A stretch of DNA of 64,000 nucleotides from Gammaproteobacteria bacterium UBA5109 (GCA_002414385.1 DHZH01000005.1:186001-250000); one strand, 5' to 3'; counted from the first letter of the stretch, positions 36,124 to 45,513 are shown. Program-made: numbers and translations. The notes: generated by a model not told the origin, from the letters alone.

Positions 36124-37098
36124 ATGAAACTGCAGCAACTACGATATATTCGGGAAATCGCACGTTCAGATCTCAACATCAGCCAGGCTGCAGAGCGGCT
36201 GTTTACTTCGCAACCAGGTATCAGTAAACAGCTGCGCTTGCTGGAAGAAGAACTTGGTACTCCGATATTTACCCGCAACGGCAAGCATTTGCAGGCGATC
36301 ACACCAACCGGGGAAGCAATCATCGAAACGGCAGATGAGATCCTCACAAAAGTTGATCAGATTGAGCGTATTGCCGCCGAAGCCCGTGACCAGGAGCAGG
36401 GCAGCCTGTCCATTGCCACGACTCACACCCAGTCCCGTTATGTGCTGCCGGCCATCCTGCAGGGTTTTATGCAGCGCTATCCGGGGGTTTCATTACATCT
36501 GCATCAGGGTAGCCCGATGCAGATATCTCGCATGGCAGCCGACGGTACTGCCGATTTTGCCATCGCCACTGAAGCCCTGGAACATTTTGAGAATCTGGTA
36601 ATGATGCCCTGTTTCAGCTGGAACCGGGCCATTCTGGTTCCCCGGGGACACCCTTTACTTGAGGCGGAAAGCCTGACACTTGAACTGATCAATCAGTATC
36701 CGCTGATTACCTATGTTTTTGGATTTACCGGTCGTTCCCGACTCGATGAGGCTTTTCAGCAGGCAGGACTGAAACCCAATGTGGTCGTAACGGCTGCAGA
36801 CGCTGATGTCATCAAGACCTATGTTCGTGCCGGTATGGGCATCGGCATTATTGCCTCCATGGCCTGGGAAGCTGAACGGGACAGTGACCTGGAAGCACTG
36901 GATGCCAGCCATCTGTTCAGTAACAGCACGACCAGCATCGGGTTTCGGCAAGGCAGCTACCTGCGCCGCTATATGTTTGATTTTATCGAGGCATTTGCGC
37001 CGCATCTGAGCAGGTCACGGGTAGAGCAGGCACAATTGTGCACCAGTAACAGCAGTCGTGAAGCGCTGTTCAGCAAGATGGAAATTCCCGGAAAATAG
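36124..37098 (+). CDS. cysB: CysB, LysR-type regulator of sulfur assimilation
   Basis: This 324-aa protein matches E. coli CysB (324 aa) in length. The N-terminal winged HTH is LNISQAAERLFTSQPGISKQ (residues 17-36). The effector domain contains TTHTQSRYVLP and the CysB-type region ITYVFGFTGRSRLDEAF. It senses N-acetylserine and sulfate or thiosulfate. It sits between an anion exporter (divergent) and cysH (convergent). Confidence 0.92.
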   Translation: MKLQQLRYIREIARSDLNISQAAERLFTSQPGISKQLRLLEEELGTPIFTRNGKHLQAITPTGEAIIETADEILTKVDQIERIAAEARDQEQGSLSIATTHTQSRYVLPAILQGFMQRYPGVSLHLHQGSPMQISRMAADGTADFAIATEALEHFENLVMMPCFSWNRAILVPRGHPLLEAESLTLELINQYPLITYVFGFTGRSRLDEAFQQAGLKPNVVVTAADADVIKTYVRAGMGIGIIASMAWEAERDSDLEALDASHLFSNSTTSIGFRQGSYLRRYMFDFIEAFAPHLSRSRVEQAQLCTSNSSREALFSKMEIPGK

Positions 37099-37111
37099 GG
37101 GGTGCCAGGAT

Positions 37112-37951
37112 CTAGTCCTGGCTGCTGCTATTGCCCTTGTGCAAGCCACATTCTTTGGCTGTTGCTTCTTCCCACCACCAGCGACCTTCACGTTCATGCT
37201 GGCCCGGATTGACCGGTCGGGTGCAGGGTTCACAACCAATGCTGATATAGCCCTGATCGTGCAGGGGATTGTAGGGGACATCAAACATACGGATATATTC
37301 CCATACCTGAGCTGAAGTCCAGTTTGCCAGAGGGTTTACCTTGAGCAGGGCATTATCAGCTCCTGTGAAGCTGCTATCCTGCTCAAATACGGCAACATCA
37401 TTTCGTGTGCTGGGGCTCTGGTCTTTGCGCTGACCGGTAATCCAGGCATTCAGGGTCGCCAGCTTACGGCGTAAGGGCTCAATTTTACGGATGCCACAGC
37501 ATTCATGATGATCGCTTTTATAGAAGTCATACAGGCCCTTGGCTTTGACGTAGGCCTCCAGCTTTTCTGCATCCGGAGACAGTACATCAATCGCCAGATC
37601 ATAATGCTCCCGCACCTGATCAATAAAGCGGTAGGTTTCTGGGTGCAGGCGCCCGGTATCCAGGGTAAAGACCTGCAGATCCTTGCTGACTTTGCGGGCC
37701 AGATCGATCAGCACCACATCTTCAGCCCCGGAAAATGAAATGGCGATATTGGGCTCCAGTTCAAAAGCCCGGGCCAGTATTTCTTTGGGGTGCTTGTCAG
37801 CATATTCCACGGCCAGCGTGCCGGGATTTTCATTATGAGCCACTATAAGTCCTGATTTTTCCTGATTTAGCAGATATTCCGATTTATTCAGGCGCCTTGC
37901 CTGAGAAGGGCGTCTATTGTACCTCTCTTGTTCCGCTCTTGAAATCATCAA
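37112..37951 (-). CDS. cysH: CysH, adenylylsulfate/phosphoadenylylsulfate reductase
   Basis: This 279-aa protein shows the FSGAEDVVLIDLA nucleotide-binding loop. The Cys pair HECCGIRK and the Cys pair GCEPCTRP are both present, and so is the C-terminal KECGLH catalytic Cys. The CC...CxxC set is the [4Fe-4S] signature of APS reductases, so adenylylsulfate (not PAPS) is the more likely substrate, as in Pseudomonas. The first about 35 residues are Arg/Lys-rich and may not be translated. Confidence 0.9.
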   Translation of the reverse strand: MMISRAEQERYNRRPSQARRLNKSEYLLNQEKSGLIVAHNENPGTLAVEYADKHPKEILARAFELEPNIAISFSGAEDVVLIDLARKVSKDLQVFTLDTGRLHPETYRFIDQVREHYDLAIDVLSPDAEKLEAYVKAKGLYDFYKSDHHECCGIRKIEPLRRKLATLNAWITGQRKDQSPSTRNDVAVFEQDSSFTGADNALLKVNPLANWTSAQVWEYIRMFDVPYNPLHDQGYISIGCEPCTRPVNPGQHEREGRWWWEEATAKECGLHKGNSSSQD

Positions 37952-38413
37952 TTTTACAAGGACTTAGCGGTTCAATTTAAACAACAGCTCAATTGATGTT
38001 TCACGTGGAAAAAGCCTTTAAAATTAATGACTTATAATGCCTTTTGGCCTGGAAGGCACACTATGTTGTGGCCCGGTACGGCTTGCTCACTATATATGGT
38101 AGAGAAAAAGTTTTTCCCGGAATTTTCAATGCTGTGTTTCACGCCAAAACCATTCCCGGCAGTGACTCAGTTTGAAATTTTAATCATATTACCGGGCTTA
38201 TCTTGTGTGACACGCCAAAAAACGTACGTCCATGTACAGGCTCGGCTGGCGACATCCCTGTCGCCAGACGGTCACACAAGATAAGCCCGGCAATCAAGCT
38301 ACTGAATATAATTCAAATTGAGCCACCCACGTTTACCGGCTTCAGTTGCAAGCAGGTAATGAACAAGTGAGAATGCACTTTTTACATTCAGTGCCTGAAT
38401 TACCACGAGGAGA
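37952..38413. other. Intergenic stretch cysH-thrH with palindrome
   Basis: This 462-bp gap holds the 99-bp palindrome and the upstream regions of both flanking genes. I see no credible gene here; the longest ORF overlaps the palindrome and has poor composition. Confidence 0.7.
38192..38290. repeat. 99-bp REP/MITE-like nested palindrome
   Basis: Perfect 20-bp inverted arms CCGGGCTTATCTTGTGTGAC (38192-38211) and their complement (38271-38290) enclose a 59-bp spacer. Inside lies a second stem, TGGCGAC-ATCCCT-GTCGCCA (38247-38266). The spacer also has the ACGTACGTCC/ATGTAC stretch. The stretch has no convincing ORF, so it is a non-coding extragenic palindromic element (REP/REPIN or MITE type) between cysH and thrH. 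Confidence 0.8.
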
Positions 38414-39037
38414 ATGCACTTGGAATTAGCCTGCCTGGACCTTGAAGGGGTCCTTATCCCGGAAATCTGGATTAACTTTGCTGAAAAAACCGGAATTGAA
38501 GAACTCAAAGCCACCACCCGTGATATCCCGGATTACGATGTGCTGATGAAACAGCGTTTGCGCATCCTGGATGAGCACAATCTTGGTTATCACGAAATTC
38601 AGGAAGTCATCGCCACCCTGAGTCCGCTGGACGGTGCGGTCGAATTTGTCGACTGGCTACGGGAACGCTTCCAGGTCATTATCCTCTCGGATACCTTCTA
38701 TGAGTTTTCCCAGCCACTGATGCGGCAACTGGGTTTCCCGACCCTGCTGTGCCATCGGCTTGAAATCGATGAAAATGGCCGTGTCGTGGACTATTTACTG
38801 CGTCAGCCTGATCCCAAACGCCAGTCAGTCAAGGCCTTTCATAGCCTGAAATACCGGGTGATCGCGGCCGGGGATTCCTACAACGATACCAGCATGCTCA
38901 GCGAAGCTGACCGGGGAATTCTGTTCAAAGCCCCGCAGAATGTGATTGACGAATTTCCCCAGTTCCCGGCTGTACACAGCTACGAGGCGCTGAAAAAGGA
39001 GTTTATCGCCGCCAGCGACCGAGACCTGAGTCTGTAG
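38414..39037 (+). CDS. thrH: ThrH, phosphoserine/phosphohomoserine phosphatase
   Basis: This 207-aa HAD-family protein has DLEGVLIPEIW (catalytic Asp, with Glu in place of the usual third-position Asp), ILSDTFYEFS and AAGDSYNDTSML. This DxEGVL variant marks the ThrH group known from Pseudomonas, which has both phosphoserine phosphatase and phosphohomoserine:homoserine transferase activity. GAGGAGA lies immediately before the start codon. It is monocistronic, downstream of the palindrome. Confidence 0.88.
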   Translation: MHLELACLDLEGVLIPEIWINFAEKTGIEELKATTRDIPDYDVLMKQRLRILDEHNLGYHEIQEVIATLSPLDGAVEFVDWLRERFQVIILSDTFYEFSQPLMRQLGFPTLLCHRLEIDENGRVVDYLLRQPDPKRQSVKAFHSLKYRVIAAGDSYNDTSMLSEADRGILFKAPQNVIDEFPQFPAVHSYEALKKEFIAASDRDLSL

Positions 39038-39055
39038 CCACGGAAGCAGGAGAGC

Positions 39056-39628
39056 CTAGCTGCCCTGGCCCAGCTTCAGCGCCAGGGAGCGAAGCATATG
39101 GGCAGTAGCGCCCCAGATATAATATCCATCAATTTCAATAGAGTAGAACTTTCTTTTAATGTTATTTCTTATAAGAAACTCCTGCTGAAACAGGGCTGGA
39201 TCCAGCAGGCTTTGCAGGGGCAGGGTAAAAATATCATCGACTTCATTGGGCTCCGGGACAAATTCCTGTATTTCCTGCAACTGCCCGACCACCGGTAAAA
39301 CCACAAAACCTGTCGGCATGGTATACCACTCCAGCGTTCCAAGTACTTCAACATTGGCAGGGTACAGGCCAATTTCCTCTTCGGCCTCACGTAAGGCAGT
39401 ATGAATAGGACCATTGTCCGTGTCATCCACTGAACCACCAGGAAAGCTTATCTGGCCGGCATGACTGGGCAATTCCTGACTACGCTGGGTAAATACCAGT
39501 TCCGGCCCCTGAACGCCGGGAACCAGCAGAATCAGGACTGCCGCCAGACGCTGCTGTTGTTCCAGGGTCGGAAATTCCAGCTTGTGCTTGTCGGTATTGA
39601 GACTTGATTTCAGCAGTTCAGCATTCAT
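39056..39628 (-). CDS. NUDIX hydrolase, CoA pyrophosphatase type
   Basis: This 190-aa protein shows a Nudix box GGSVDDTDNGPIHTALREAEEEIGL (about residues 61-85). It also has the upstream TQRSQELPSHAGQISFPGG segment that is typical of NudL/YeaB CoA diphosphatases. It cleaves CoA derivatives. Its ATG overlaps the pabB stop by 4 bp (39625-39628), so the two are coupled. Confidence 0.87.
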   Translation of the reverse strand: MNAELLKSSLNTDKHKLEFPTLEQQQRLAAVLILLVPGVQGPELVFTQRSQELPSHAGQISFPGGSVDDTDNGPIHTALREAEEEIGLYPANVEVLGTLEWYTMPTGFVVLPVVGQLQEIQEFVPEPNEVDDIFTLPLQSLLDPALFQQEFLIRNNIKRKFYSIEIDGYYIWGATAHMLRSLALKLGQGS

Positions 39629-40986
39629 GGCTTTGCCAATGCATCCAGGAAAAGAGCTATTTTATCAAGACTTTCCTGATATTCCTCTCTGGCACGTGAA
39701 TCGGCAACAATTCCGCCGCCGCCCCAGCAATAGAGCTGATCATCATCCCTGACCAGGGTGCGAATCGCGATATTGCTGTCCATATTGCCATTCTGGTCAA
39801 TCCAGGCTATCGAGCCACAGTATACCGAGCGGGGCACTGTCTCCAGTTCCTCAATTATCTCCATAGCCCGGCGTTTTGGTGTCCCGGTAATCGATCCGCC
39901 AGGGAAACAGGCTGTCAGCAAGTGCCAGATATCCTGCGCCTGGTCTAGCTCTCCGACAATGGCGCTCAACAGGTGGTGTACATTTGGGAAACTGTGAGCC
40001 TCGAACAGGCTCTTCACCTCTACAGAACCGGTCCGACAGACCCGACCGAGATCATTGCGTAGCAGATCCACGATCATCAGGTTTTCAGCCCTGTCCTTAG
40101 CACTGCCAAGCAGGTCATCAAGTGCAGCCCGATCCTCCTTGCTGTTTGCATAACGCGGACGCGTGCCCTTGATGGGTTGCGTCAACACGCGCTTATTCCG
40201 CACCTGTAGAAAGCGCTCTGGTGAAAAGCACAGAACCGCCTGTTGAGCGTCTTCAATATATGCGGCAAATGGTGCCTGTGCCAGTGACTGTAATCGGCAA
40301 AAGGCGTTAAAAGAGTCGCCCTTGCATGCTGCCTGGAAACATTGTGCCAGGTTGACCTGATAGCAATCGCCGGCATGGATGTAATTCATCGCCTGTTCGA
40401 ACATGGCTTCATAATCCCGCCAGCTCAGGTTTGAAACAAAATCCGTTTGCAGACTGAAGCCCTGTGCTTCCGGCGCCGGCTGCCGCAACAGTTCCTGCAG
40501 CCGTTCCAGTTTCCCGTCGGGACAGGAATCCTGCCAGCTCAAATGACATCGCTTAAGATGATGGTCAACAACAATAATCCAGGCATAAGTACCGGCCAGC
40601 ACTTCAGGCAGTGCCGGACCCCTGTCCATATTTGTCTGAACACGATGCTGACGGTGCAGGGCAGAATAAGCAAAATATCCAATCAGGCCATATTGCAGGG
40701 GCAAAGCCTCATTCAGGAAAAAACCCTCGTCAAGTGACATATGCTGATCGAGAGTGGCAAAAGGATTATCGGTATTGATTCGCTGTACTTCAGCTTCAGA
40801 CTCGATAGTAAAAATGCCATTCTCATAATGAAATTTTATCTGTGGATCTGCCGCCAGCACATCGAAACGGGCATCGGGATGCTGGCTTTGTCCGCTGTGT
40901 AAAATTACTGGCAGAGGCAGGCTGCGCAATCGTCTGAATAAATCCAGACTGGAGTCAGGGTAGGGTAATTCTGTGAGACCTGGCAT
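39625..40986 (-). CDS. pabB: Aminodeoxychorismate synthase component I
   Basis: This 453-aa chorismate-utilising enzyme contains FSPERFL, PIKGTRPRYA, AENLMIVDLLRNDLGRVCR, PGGSITGTPKRRAMEIIEELE and YCGSIAWID. The PIKGT motif, with its lysine, separates PabB from anthranilate synthases (PIAGT). It makes aminodeoxychorismate for folate. It is coupled to the NUDIX gene, an arrangement also seen in other gammaproteobacteria. Confidence 0.92.
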   Translation of the reverse strand: MPGLTELPYPDSSLDLFRRLRSLPLPVILHSGQSQHPDARFDVLAADPQIKFHYENGIFTIESEAEVQRINTDNPFATLDQHMSLDEGFFLNEALPLQYGLIGYFAYSALHRQHRVQTNMDRGPALPEVLAGTYAWIIVVDHHLKRCHLSWQDSCPDGKLERLQELLRQPAPEAQGFSLQTDFVSNLSWRDYEAMFEQAMNYIHAGDCYQVNLAQCFQAACKGDSFNAFCRLQSLAQAPFAAYIEDAQQAVLCFSPERFLQVRNKRVLTQPIKGTRPRYANSKEDRAALDDLLGSAKDRAENLMIVDLLRNDLGRVCRTGSVEVKSLFEAHSFPNVHHLLSAIVGELDQAQDIWHLLTACFPGGSITGTPKRRAMEIIEELETVPRSVYCGSIAWIDQNGNMDSNIAIRTLVRDDDQLYCWGGGGIVADSRAREEYQESLDKIALFLDALAKP

Positions 40987-41021
40987 TTATATTGAATACA
41001 AGTTCAAATTAAATATAAATT

Positions 41022-41360
41022 TCAAATGCAGTTTGTCGGTCGGGGCAATCCGGAAATTTTGCAGACTGTTTTCAGAGGCGTCCCTGGAAACAGTTGCATC
41101 AGGTAGGCACTTTTCCCCTTGTCACTGCCCAGTTCTTTTGTCATCAGTTTTATCAGTGCACGGGTTGACGGAATCAGACCGCTGCGCTGATGAAAATCGC
41201 GCAGCAGATTGATCAGCTCCCAGTGTGCTTCTGTCAGCTCAATGTCTTCCTGCTGCGCCAGTGTAGCAGCGACTTCCGGACTCCAGTCACTCAGTTTACG
41301 CAGATAACCGCGCTTATCCAGCGCAACCTCCTTGTCCTGTATCATTATTACCGCAGTCAT
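41022..41360 (-). CDS. tusE: TusE, sulfur relay protein (DsrC family)
   Basis: This 112-aa DsrC/TusE protein has DKRGYLRKLSDWSPEVAATLA and the conserved C-terminus ISGLPRPTNCI, with the sulfur-carrying Cys in the penultimate position. It takes persulfide sulfur from TusD and passes it to MnmA for tRNA 2-thiouridine. It is the last gene of tusDCBE. Confidence 0.92.
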   Translation of the reverse strand: MTAVIMIQDKEVALDKRGYLRKLSDWSPEVAATLAQQEDIELTEAHWELINLLRDFHQRSGLIPSTRALIKLMTKELGSDKGKSAYLMQLFPGTPLKTVCKISGLPRPTNCI

Positions 41361-41362
41361 GA

Positions 41363-41686
41363 TCAGGCCCAGCTCTGAACCTTGGAGAACTTCAGGGTCA
41401 AGTCTACAAATCCGGTATAATCGACAAGACTAAACACACCGGACACTTTATCGCTGATTCCCCGTGCCTCAAGGTCCTCCATAAGCACATACGCAGGTAG
41501 TTTCGATTGTTGCAGGCCTTGCAGAAAGTGCTGATTAGTATCGGCTTGCCCCAATGCAGCATACACACCATCTTCAATCAGCATCAGGGTATGTGCCTGC
41601 GGGTCAGACAAAATCAGGCCCAGGCATTCGTCAAGAGCAGAGGAATGCTGTGGTGCCTTATTGATTAAATGCAGAGTCTTGGTCAA
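41363..41686 (-). CDS. tusB: TusB, sulfur relay complex subunit (DsrH family)
   Basis: This 107-aa protein has the DsrH-type layout (LHLINKAPQHSSALDECLGL, MLIEDGVYAAL, YVLMEDLEARG). It is a non-catalytic subunit of the TusBCD hexamer. It lies 3 bp from tusE and 12 bp from tusC. Confidence 0.9.
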   Translation of the reverse strand: MTKTLHLINKAPQHSSALDECLGLILSDPQAHTLMLIEDGVYAALGQADTNQHFLQGLQQSKLPAYVLMEDLEARGISDKVSGVFSLVDYTGFVDLTLKFSKVQSWA

Positions 41687-41698
41687 CTGAATACCTGA

Positions 41699-42067
41699 TC
41701 AACAATTAAATACCTGATCTGCAGCAGCAATAGCAGCAGAAATTTCTACTGGATTGAGCAGTTTTGCCGGCAACAGCAGTTCATCTTCCTGCAAGGCGTT
41801 TGCCTGCAGGGCTTCACGGTCAAGCAGAATATTATTCACCTCATACAGTTCCAGTGACGGCAACGCGCGACTGATATTTTTCATTGCGCTTGAGTCAGTA
41901 CTTTCCTGCGCCAGCAGGTGCAACACGCCCTGGGAAAAAAACAGCAGACTCACTTCCTGCTCAAATGCAGCGGCAGTCAGGACAATATCCAGAGCCGCCT
42001 CGGGCAGCACAGACGAATAGGGAGCCTGTCGGATAATCACCAGTATTTTCTGTTTTTTCGCTGTCAT
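41699..42067 (-). CDS. tusC: TusC, sulfur relay complex subunit (DsrF family)
   Basis: This 122-aa protein starts MTAKKQKILVIIRQAPYSSVLPEAALD and belongs to the DsrE/DsrF fold (LLFFSQGVLHLL). It is structural in TusBCD. It starts 4 bp after tusD. Confidence 0.9.
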   Translation of the reverse strand: MTAKKQKILVIIRQAPYSSVLPEAALDIVLTAAAFEQEVSLLFFSQGVLHLLAQESTDSSAMKNISRALPSLELYEVNNILLDREALQANALQEDELLLPAKLLNPVEISAAIAAADQVFNC

Positions 42068-42071
42068 TTTA

Positions 42072-42464
42072 TCAGGGGAGAAAATTAAGGGTACGATCAG
42101 AATTCAGTGTTGCATCGATTAACTGACCAAGCCCGCTGATCACAAATCCTTCGCGCAGGTTGGCCGCCGCCAGTTCATAACGCTCGGCTTCTGCGGTATC
42201 AACAATGCCACGTTTCAATGCGGATGCAACACAGACTACCGCATCTATTTCATGTTCCTGAACCAAAGCCTGCCAGGCAGCAGGTAAATCAATTTCATCC
42301 TGCGGTGGCACTTGAAAGCTGCAGGCGTTATAGACTCCATCCTGATAAAAGAACAGTCGATACAGGGAATGGCCGGAAGCGAGCAGGGCACGGGCAAAGT
42401 TCAGTGCCGTCATGGAAGACGGGGACTGAGGCGATGCATAAATAACCAGAGTAAAACTTTGCAT
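42072..42464 (-). CDS. tusD: TusD, sulfur-transferring subunit (DsrE family)
   Basis: This 130-aa protein has the DsrE fold (LVIYASPQSPSSMTALNFARAL, FFYQDGVYNA) and the sulfur-binding Cys in VVCVASALKRG, matching Cys78 of E. coli TusD. It receives sulfur from TusA. It is first of tusDCBE and lies directly downstream of the terminator of the BI-1 gene. Confidence 0.92.
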   Translation of the reverse strand: MQSFTLVIYASPQSPSSMTALNFARALLASGHSLYRLFFYQDGVYNACSFQVPPQDEIDLPAAWQALVQEHEIDAVVCVASALKRGIVDTAEAERYELAAANLREGFVISGLGQLIDATLNSDRTLNFLP

Positions 42465-42484
42465 CGAATTGACTACCCGCTAAA

Positions 42485-42522
42485 AGAAAAAAGCCCCGCT
42501 GGCTGAACCAGCAGGGCTTATA
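42485..42522 (-). terminator. Rho-independent terminator of the BI-1 gene
   Basis: Read on the minus strand, AAGCCCTGCTGG-TTCAG-CCAGCGGGGCTT forms a 12-bp stem with one mismatch, followed by TTTTTTCTTTTA. It lies between the BI-1 gene end (42538) and the tusD start. Confidence 0.85.
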
Positions 42523-42537
42523 CAAACTATGCTGCGC

Positions 42538-43206
42538 TTATTCTCTGCCTGACAACATGGCAATCAGATGCAGCAGATGAATAAAGATATTATATATATT
42601 CAGGTAAAGGGATACAGTCGCCCGAATATAGTTGGTTTCACCGCCATGGATGATGCGGCTGGTATCAAACAGAATCAGCCCGGACATGATCATGATCACG
42701 GCCGCTGAAATCACCAGGCTCAGAATCGGTATCTGCAGAAAAATATTCAGCAGCATCGCTACAATTGCCACAATGAGGCCAGTAAACAGGAACCCGCGCA
42801 TGAAAGAGAAATCCTTACGCGTGGTCAGGGCATAGCCTGACAGGGTAAAGAAAATCAGTCCTGTGCCGCCCAGTGCCTGTAAGACAATACCCGGGCCGTT
42901 GGATAGTGCCAGGTAAAAACTGAGCATTGGACCCAGTGAGGCACCCAGACAACCGGTAAAGGCAAAGATGGCGATCAGTCCCTGAGAGCTGTCGGCTGCT
43001 TTATGCACCCAGAACAACAGTCCAAAACTGACCAGCATGAGAATCAGGGCCACGCCCTGGCCAATGCCAACCGCCATGGAAACAGCTGCGGTGAAAGCAC
43101 TGAAAAGGAGCGTCATGGACAGCAACAAATAGGTATTTTTCAATACCTTGTTTGTTTCCAGAATCGACGCCTGACTGCGTTCTACACCGTAACCTAAATC
43201 ATTCAT
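42538..43206 (-). CDS. Bax inhibitor-1/YccA family membrane protein
   Basis: This 222-aa protein has seven membrane segments and the UPF0005/BI-1 C-terminal signature GGETNYIRATVSLYLNIYNIFIHLL. E. coli YccA of this family interacts with FtsH; others carry Ca2+/H+. The position next to tus genes is conserved in pseudomonads. A terminator follows. Confidence 0.88.
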   Translation of the reverse strand: MNDLGYGVERSQASILETNKVLKNTYLLLSMTLLFSAFTAAVSMAVGIGQGVALILMLVSFGLLFWVHKAADSSQGLIAIFAFTGCLGASLGPMLSFYLALSNGPGIVLQALGGTGLIFFTLSGYALTTRKDFSFMRGFLFTGLIVAIVAMLLNIFLQIPILSLVISAAVIMIMSGLILFDTSRIIHGGETNYIRATVSLYLNIYNIFIHLLHLIAMLSGRE

Positions 43207-43434
43207 TTCTTAACTCCAGTAGGTTCATGAATCACTTCATGAATGTTGTCATGAAAATAAACTTGTCTGACTGTATATAGATATGGTCAATACAGCCAAT
43301 TTCAATGCTTTAATCATACTTGGCCGGGCGTTAAATGCAAGAAATACAGGATTGCTGATATGCTGAAAGGGCACGCCAAACGTGCGATTGCGGTTGGACT
43401 GAAGGACAATTTGCTGTAAGATTCAGGACCTTCC

Positions 43435-43525
43435 GGAGGGGTGGCAGAGCGGTTGAATGCACCGGTCTTGAAAACCGGCATAGGTTTATAGCCTATCGAG
43501 AGTTCGAATCTCTCCTCCTCCGCCA
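43435..43525 (+). tRNA. tRNA-Ser (TGA)
   Basis: The acceptor stem GGAGGGG pairs with CTCCTCC (one G-T). The anticodon loop CTTGAAA between CCGGT and ACCGG gives TGA. A long variable arm (CATAGGTTTATAGCCTATCG) confirms the class II Ser type. CCA is encoded. Confidence 0.95.
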
Positions 43526-43628
43526 TTTCCCCATAAAGACACCGAAGGGCTGCTCATGGACAAAAGCCCTGATGGAGGCCGTTTTCAGGTCTGCGGATAC
43601 CCCAAATCATAATTGGGGACTGCTTTGC

Positions 43629-45389
43629 TTATTTTCCCAGTATTCTGCTCACAGCAGATACAAGCTCTTCTGCCGCTTTTGCCGAGGCTTCCTGCGCCCG
43701 CCAGGCAATAATCAGGTCAGGTCGAACCAGCAGGGCGCCGGTTTCGGAGACCTCCCGTATTCTGGCGAAATCACCGTAAACATCATCATACTGCTGACCG
43801 GGACCAATAACATGCATTCGCACCGGCAACTGTAAGCGGTCTGCAATTTTCTCCAGTGCTGAGCGCCAGATTTCTTCCCCGCCCATCCCGGTCAGCAGAG
43901 TGAACTGGCCTTTCCCACAGATATCGACTGTTGATATCCTGTGCTGATCTTCACTCAGCCAGGCATGTGGCACATTGGCGCCGGGGCGGCTGCTAGCCTG
44001 ATGGTAAATTTGCCTGTCCCGGATAAATTCTTCCGCCTCGCTGCCATCTTCAATTACCGCGCCGGACTCATAGCGCAAATTCATTTCCACGCCATGACAG
44101 TTGTAAATATACTGGGTACCGGCAATCGCCTGCCGTAACTTCTCACGCTGCCCGGCAGCCTCCGGAGTATTCTCTTTACGAGCGGCGATATTGCGATTCA
44201 TTTGATCCGGATCATCAGTCCCGGTAATACCCAGGGCTTCCACAATCGGGATCAGATCATCCAGGCTCTTGGTTGCCCGTTTAACCACCTGCTCTCCAAC
44301 CGGAATGCGTTCAGGTTCATAACTGTCCAGCAGGGAAGGTGCAGCTTTACCCTGAATGACCAGGGCAAGTTTCCAGGCCAGATTAAATGCATCCTGTATG
44401 GAGGTGTTGGAACCGAGCCCGTTCATGGGAGTATGCCGATGCACTGCATCGCCCAGGCAAAAAATTCGCCCATTGGTGTTTTTCAGGGCGTACATGCTGT
44501 TTACCGTCCAGGTAGATGTAGAGTCAATTTTGATTGGAATATCGCTATCACCAATCAATTGATGCAGCACCTTTTTTGCATAGTCTTCAGTAACATCCGG
44601 TTCACCTTCGTTAATATCGTAGCCCCAGATACACAGCCATTTATTCCAGGGGCGAACCATCCGAATCAGGGGAATGCCGAGTCCGGCCAGTTCCCCCCCT
44701 GGCTGAATTACCCAGTACAGGATGCTCGGGCGATGGGCGACATATTTAGTTAAATCCGCTTCAAACACGATATTCATGGAGCCAGCCATCCCCATTTGTC
44801 CTTCCATGGGCAATTCTGCATCTGCTGCTATTTGAGAATTACCGCCATCTGCGCCCAGCAGGTATCGGGATCTGACCTGATACTCTTCCTGAGTCAAACG
44901 ATCCAGCAGAGTCGTTGTGACGCCTTCATCATCCTGGATACAGGAGAGATATTCCGTATCGAATCTTACTTTTGAGCCTCGGTGTGCCGCAGTACGTGTC
45001 AGAATTGGCTCCAGCAGGTTCTGGGGTAAATCACAGAGTTTGGCGGGACTGGCAAGTTCATAATCACTTCTTCGCGCAGGCGGCATACCCCAGGCCAGCA
45101 CCCGTGCCAGTTCCTCTCCGGCAAGACTGGTACAAAAGGTATTCTCTCCCATCAGCTCCTGGGGCGTAGCAAGCGCGAGACAATCTTTCTCGACTCCCAG
45201 ATCGCGTAATACTTCCATGCTGCGCTGGTTGGTGATATGCGCTCTTGGTGTACGACAGGTCCAGGCAAATTTGTTGATTACCATGTTACTGATCCCGTAG
45301 CTCGACAGTAAGGCTGCCGCGCTGGCCCCGGCCGGACCCGTACCAACAATCAACACATCAGTATCATACGAAGCTTGGGTTTTACTCAT
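43629..45389 (-). CDS. FAD-dependent aromatic monooxygenase (phenol hydroxylase/TfdB-like)
   Basis: This 586-aa flavoprotein of the PHBH-like class A hydroxylases shows the dinucleotide motif VGTGPAGASAAALLSSYG (residues 16-33). The second FAD motif is GDAVHRHTPMNGLGSNTSIQDAFNLAWKLA, and a C-terminal thioredoxin-like domain is present. TfdB-type enzymes hydroxylate (chloro)phenols to catechols. It is divergent from the LysR regulator and next to an intradiol cleavage set, so it most likely feeds that pathway; the substrate cannot be told. Confidence 0.82.
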   Translation of the reverse strand: MSKTQASYDTDVLIVGTGPAGASAAALLSSYGISNMVINKFAWTCRTPRAHITNQRSMEVLRDLGVEKDCLALATPQELMGENTFCTSLAGEELARVLAWGMPPARRSDYELASPAKLCDLPQNLLEPILTRTAAHRGSKVRFDTEYLSCIQDDEGVTTTLLDRLTQEEYQVRSRYLLGADGGNSQIAADAELPMEGQMGMAGSMNIVFEADLTKYVAHRPSILYWVIQPGGELAGLGIPLIRMVRPWNKWLCIWGYDINEGEPDVTEDYAKKVLHQLIGDSDIPIKIDSTSTWTVNSMYALKNTNGRIFCLGDAVHRHTPMNGLGSNTSIQDAFNLAWKLALVIQGKAAPSLLDSYEPERIPVGEQVVKRATKSLDDLIPIVEALGITGTDDPDQMNRNIAARKENTPEAAGQREKLRQAIAGTQYIYNCHGVEMNLRYESGAVIEDGSEAEEFIRDRQIYHQASSRPGANVPHAWLSEDQHRISTVDICGKGQFTLLTGMGGEEIWRSALEKIADRLQLPVRMHVIGPGQQYDDVYGDFARIREVSETGALLVRPDLIIAWRAQEASAKAAEELVSAVSRILGK

Positions 45390-45513
45390 GCTTTATTTAC
45401 CTTCTTGGCAAGATCATTAACAAATTTTGCGATAAAAAATTCTAGCTGGCCTGCAGGCCCAAGTTCCAATACCTTATTGCAACCGGATCAATACCTATTT
45501 TGTTATTGCAGTG

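Noticed and set aside
38027..38284. 85-aa ORF between cysH and thrH
   Set aside because: It runs through the 99-bp palindrome, with no Shine-Dalgarno sequence and no protein-like composition.
43314..43526. ORF on the minus strand across tRNA-Ser
   Set aside because: The segment is a tRNA gene; the ORF is its shadow.
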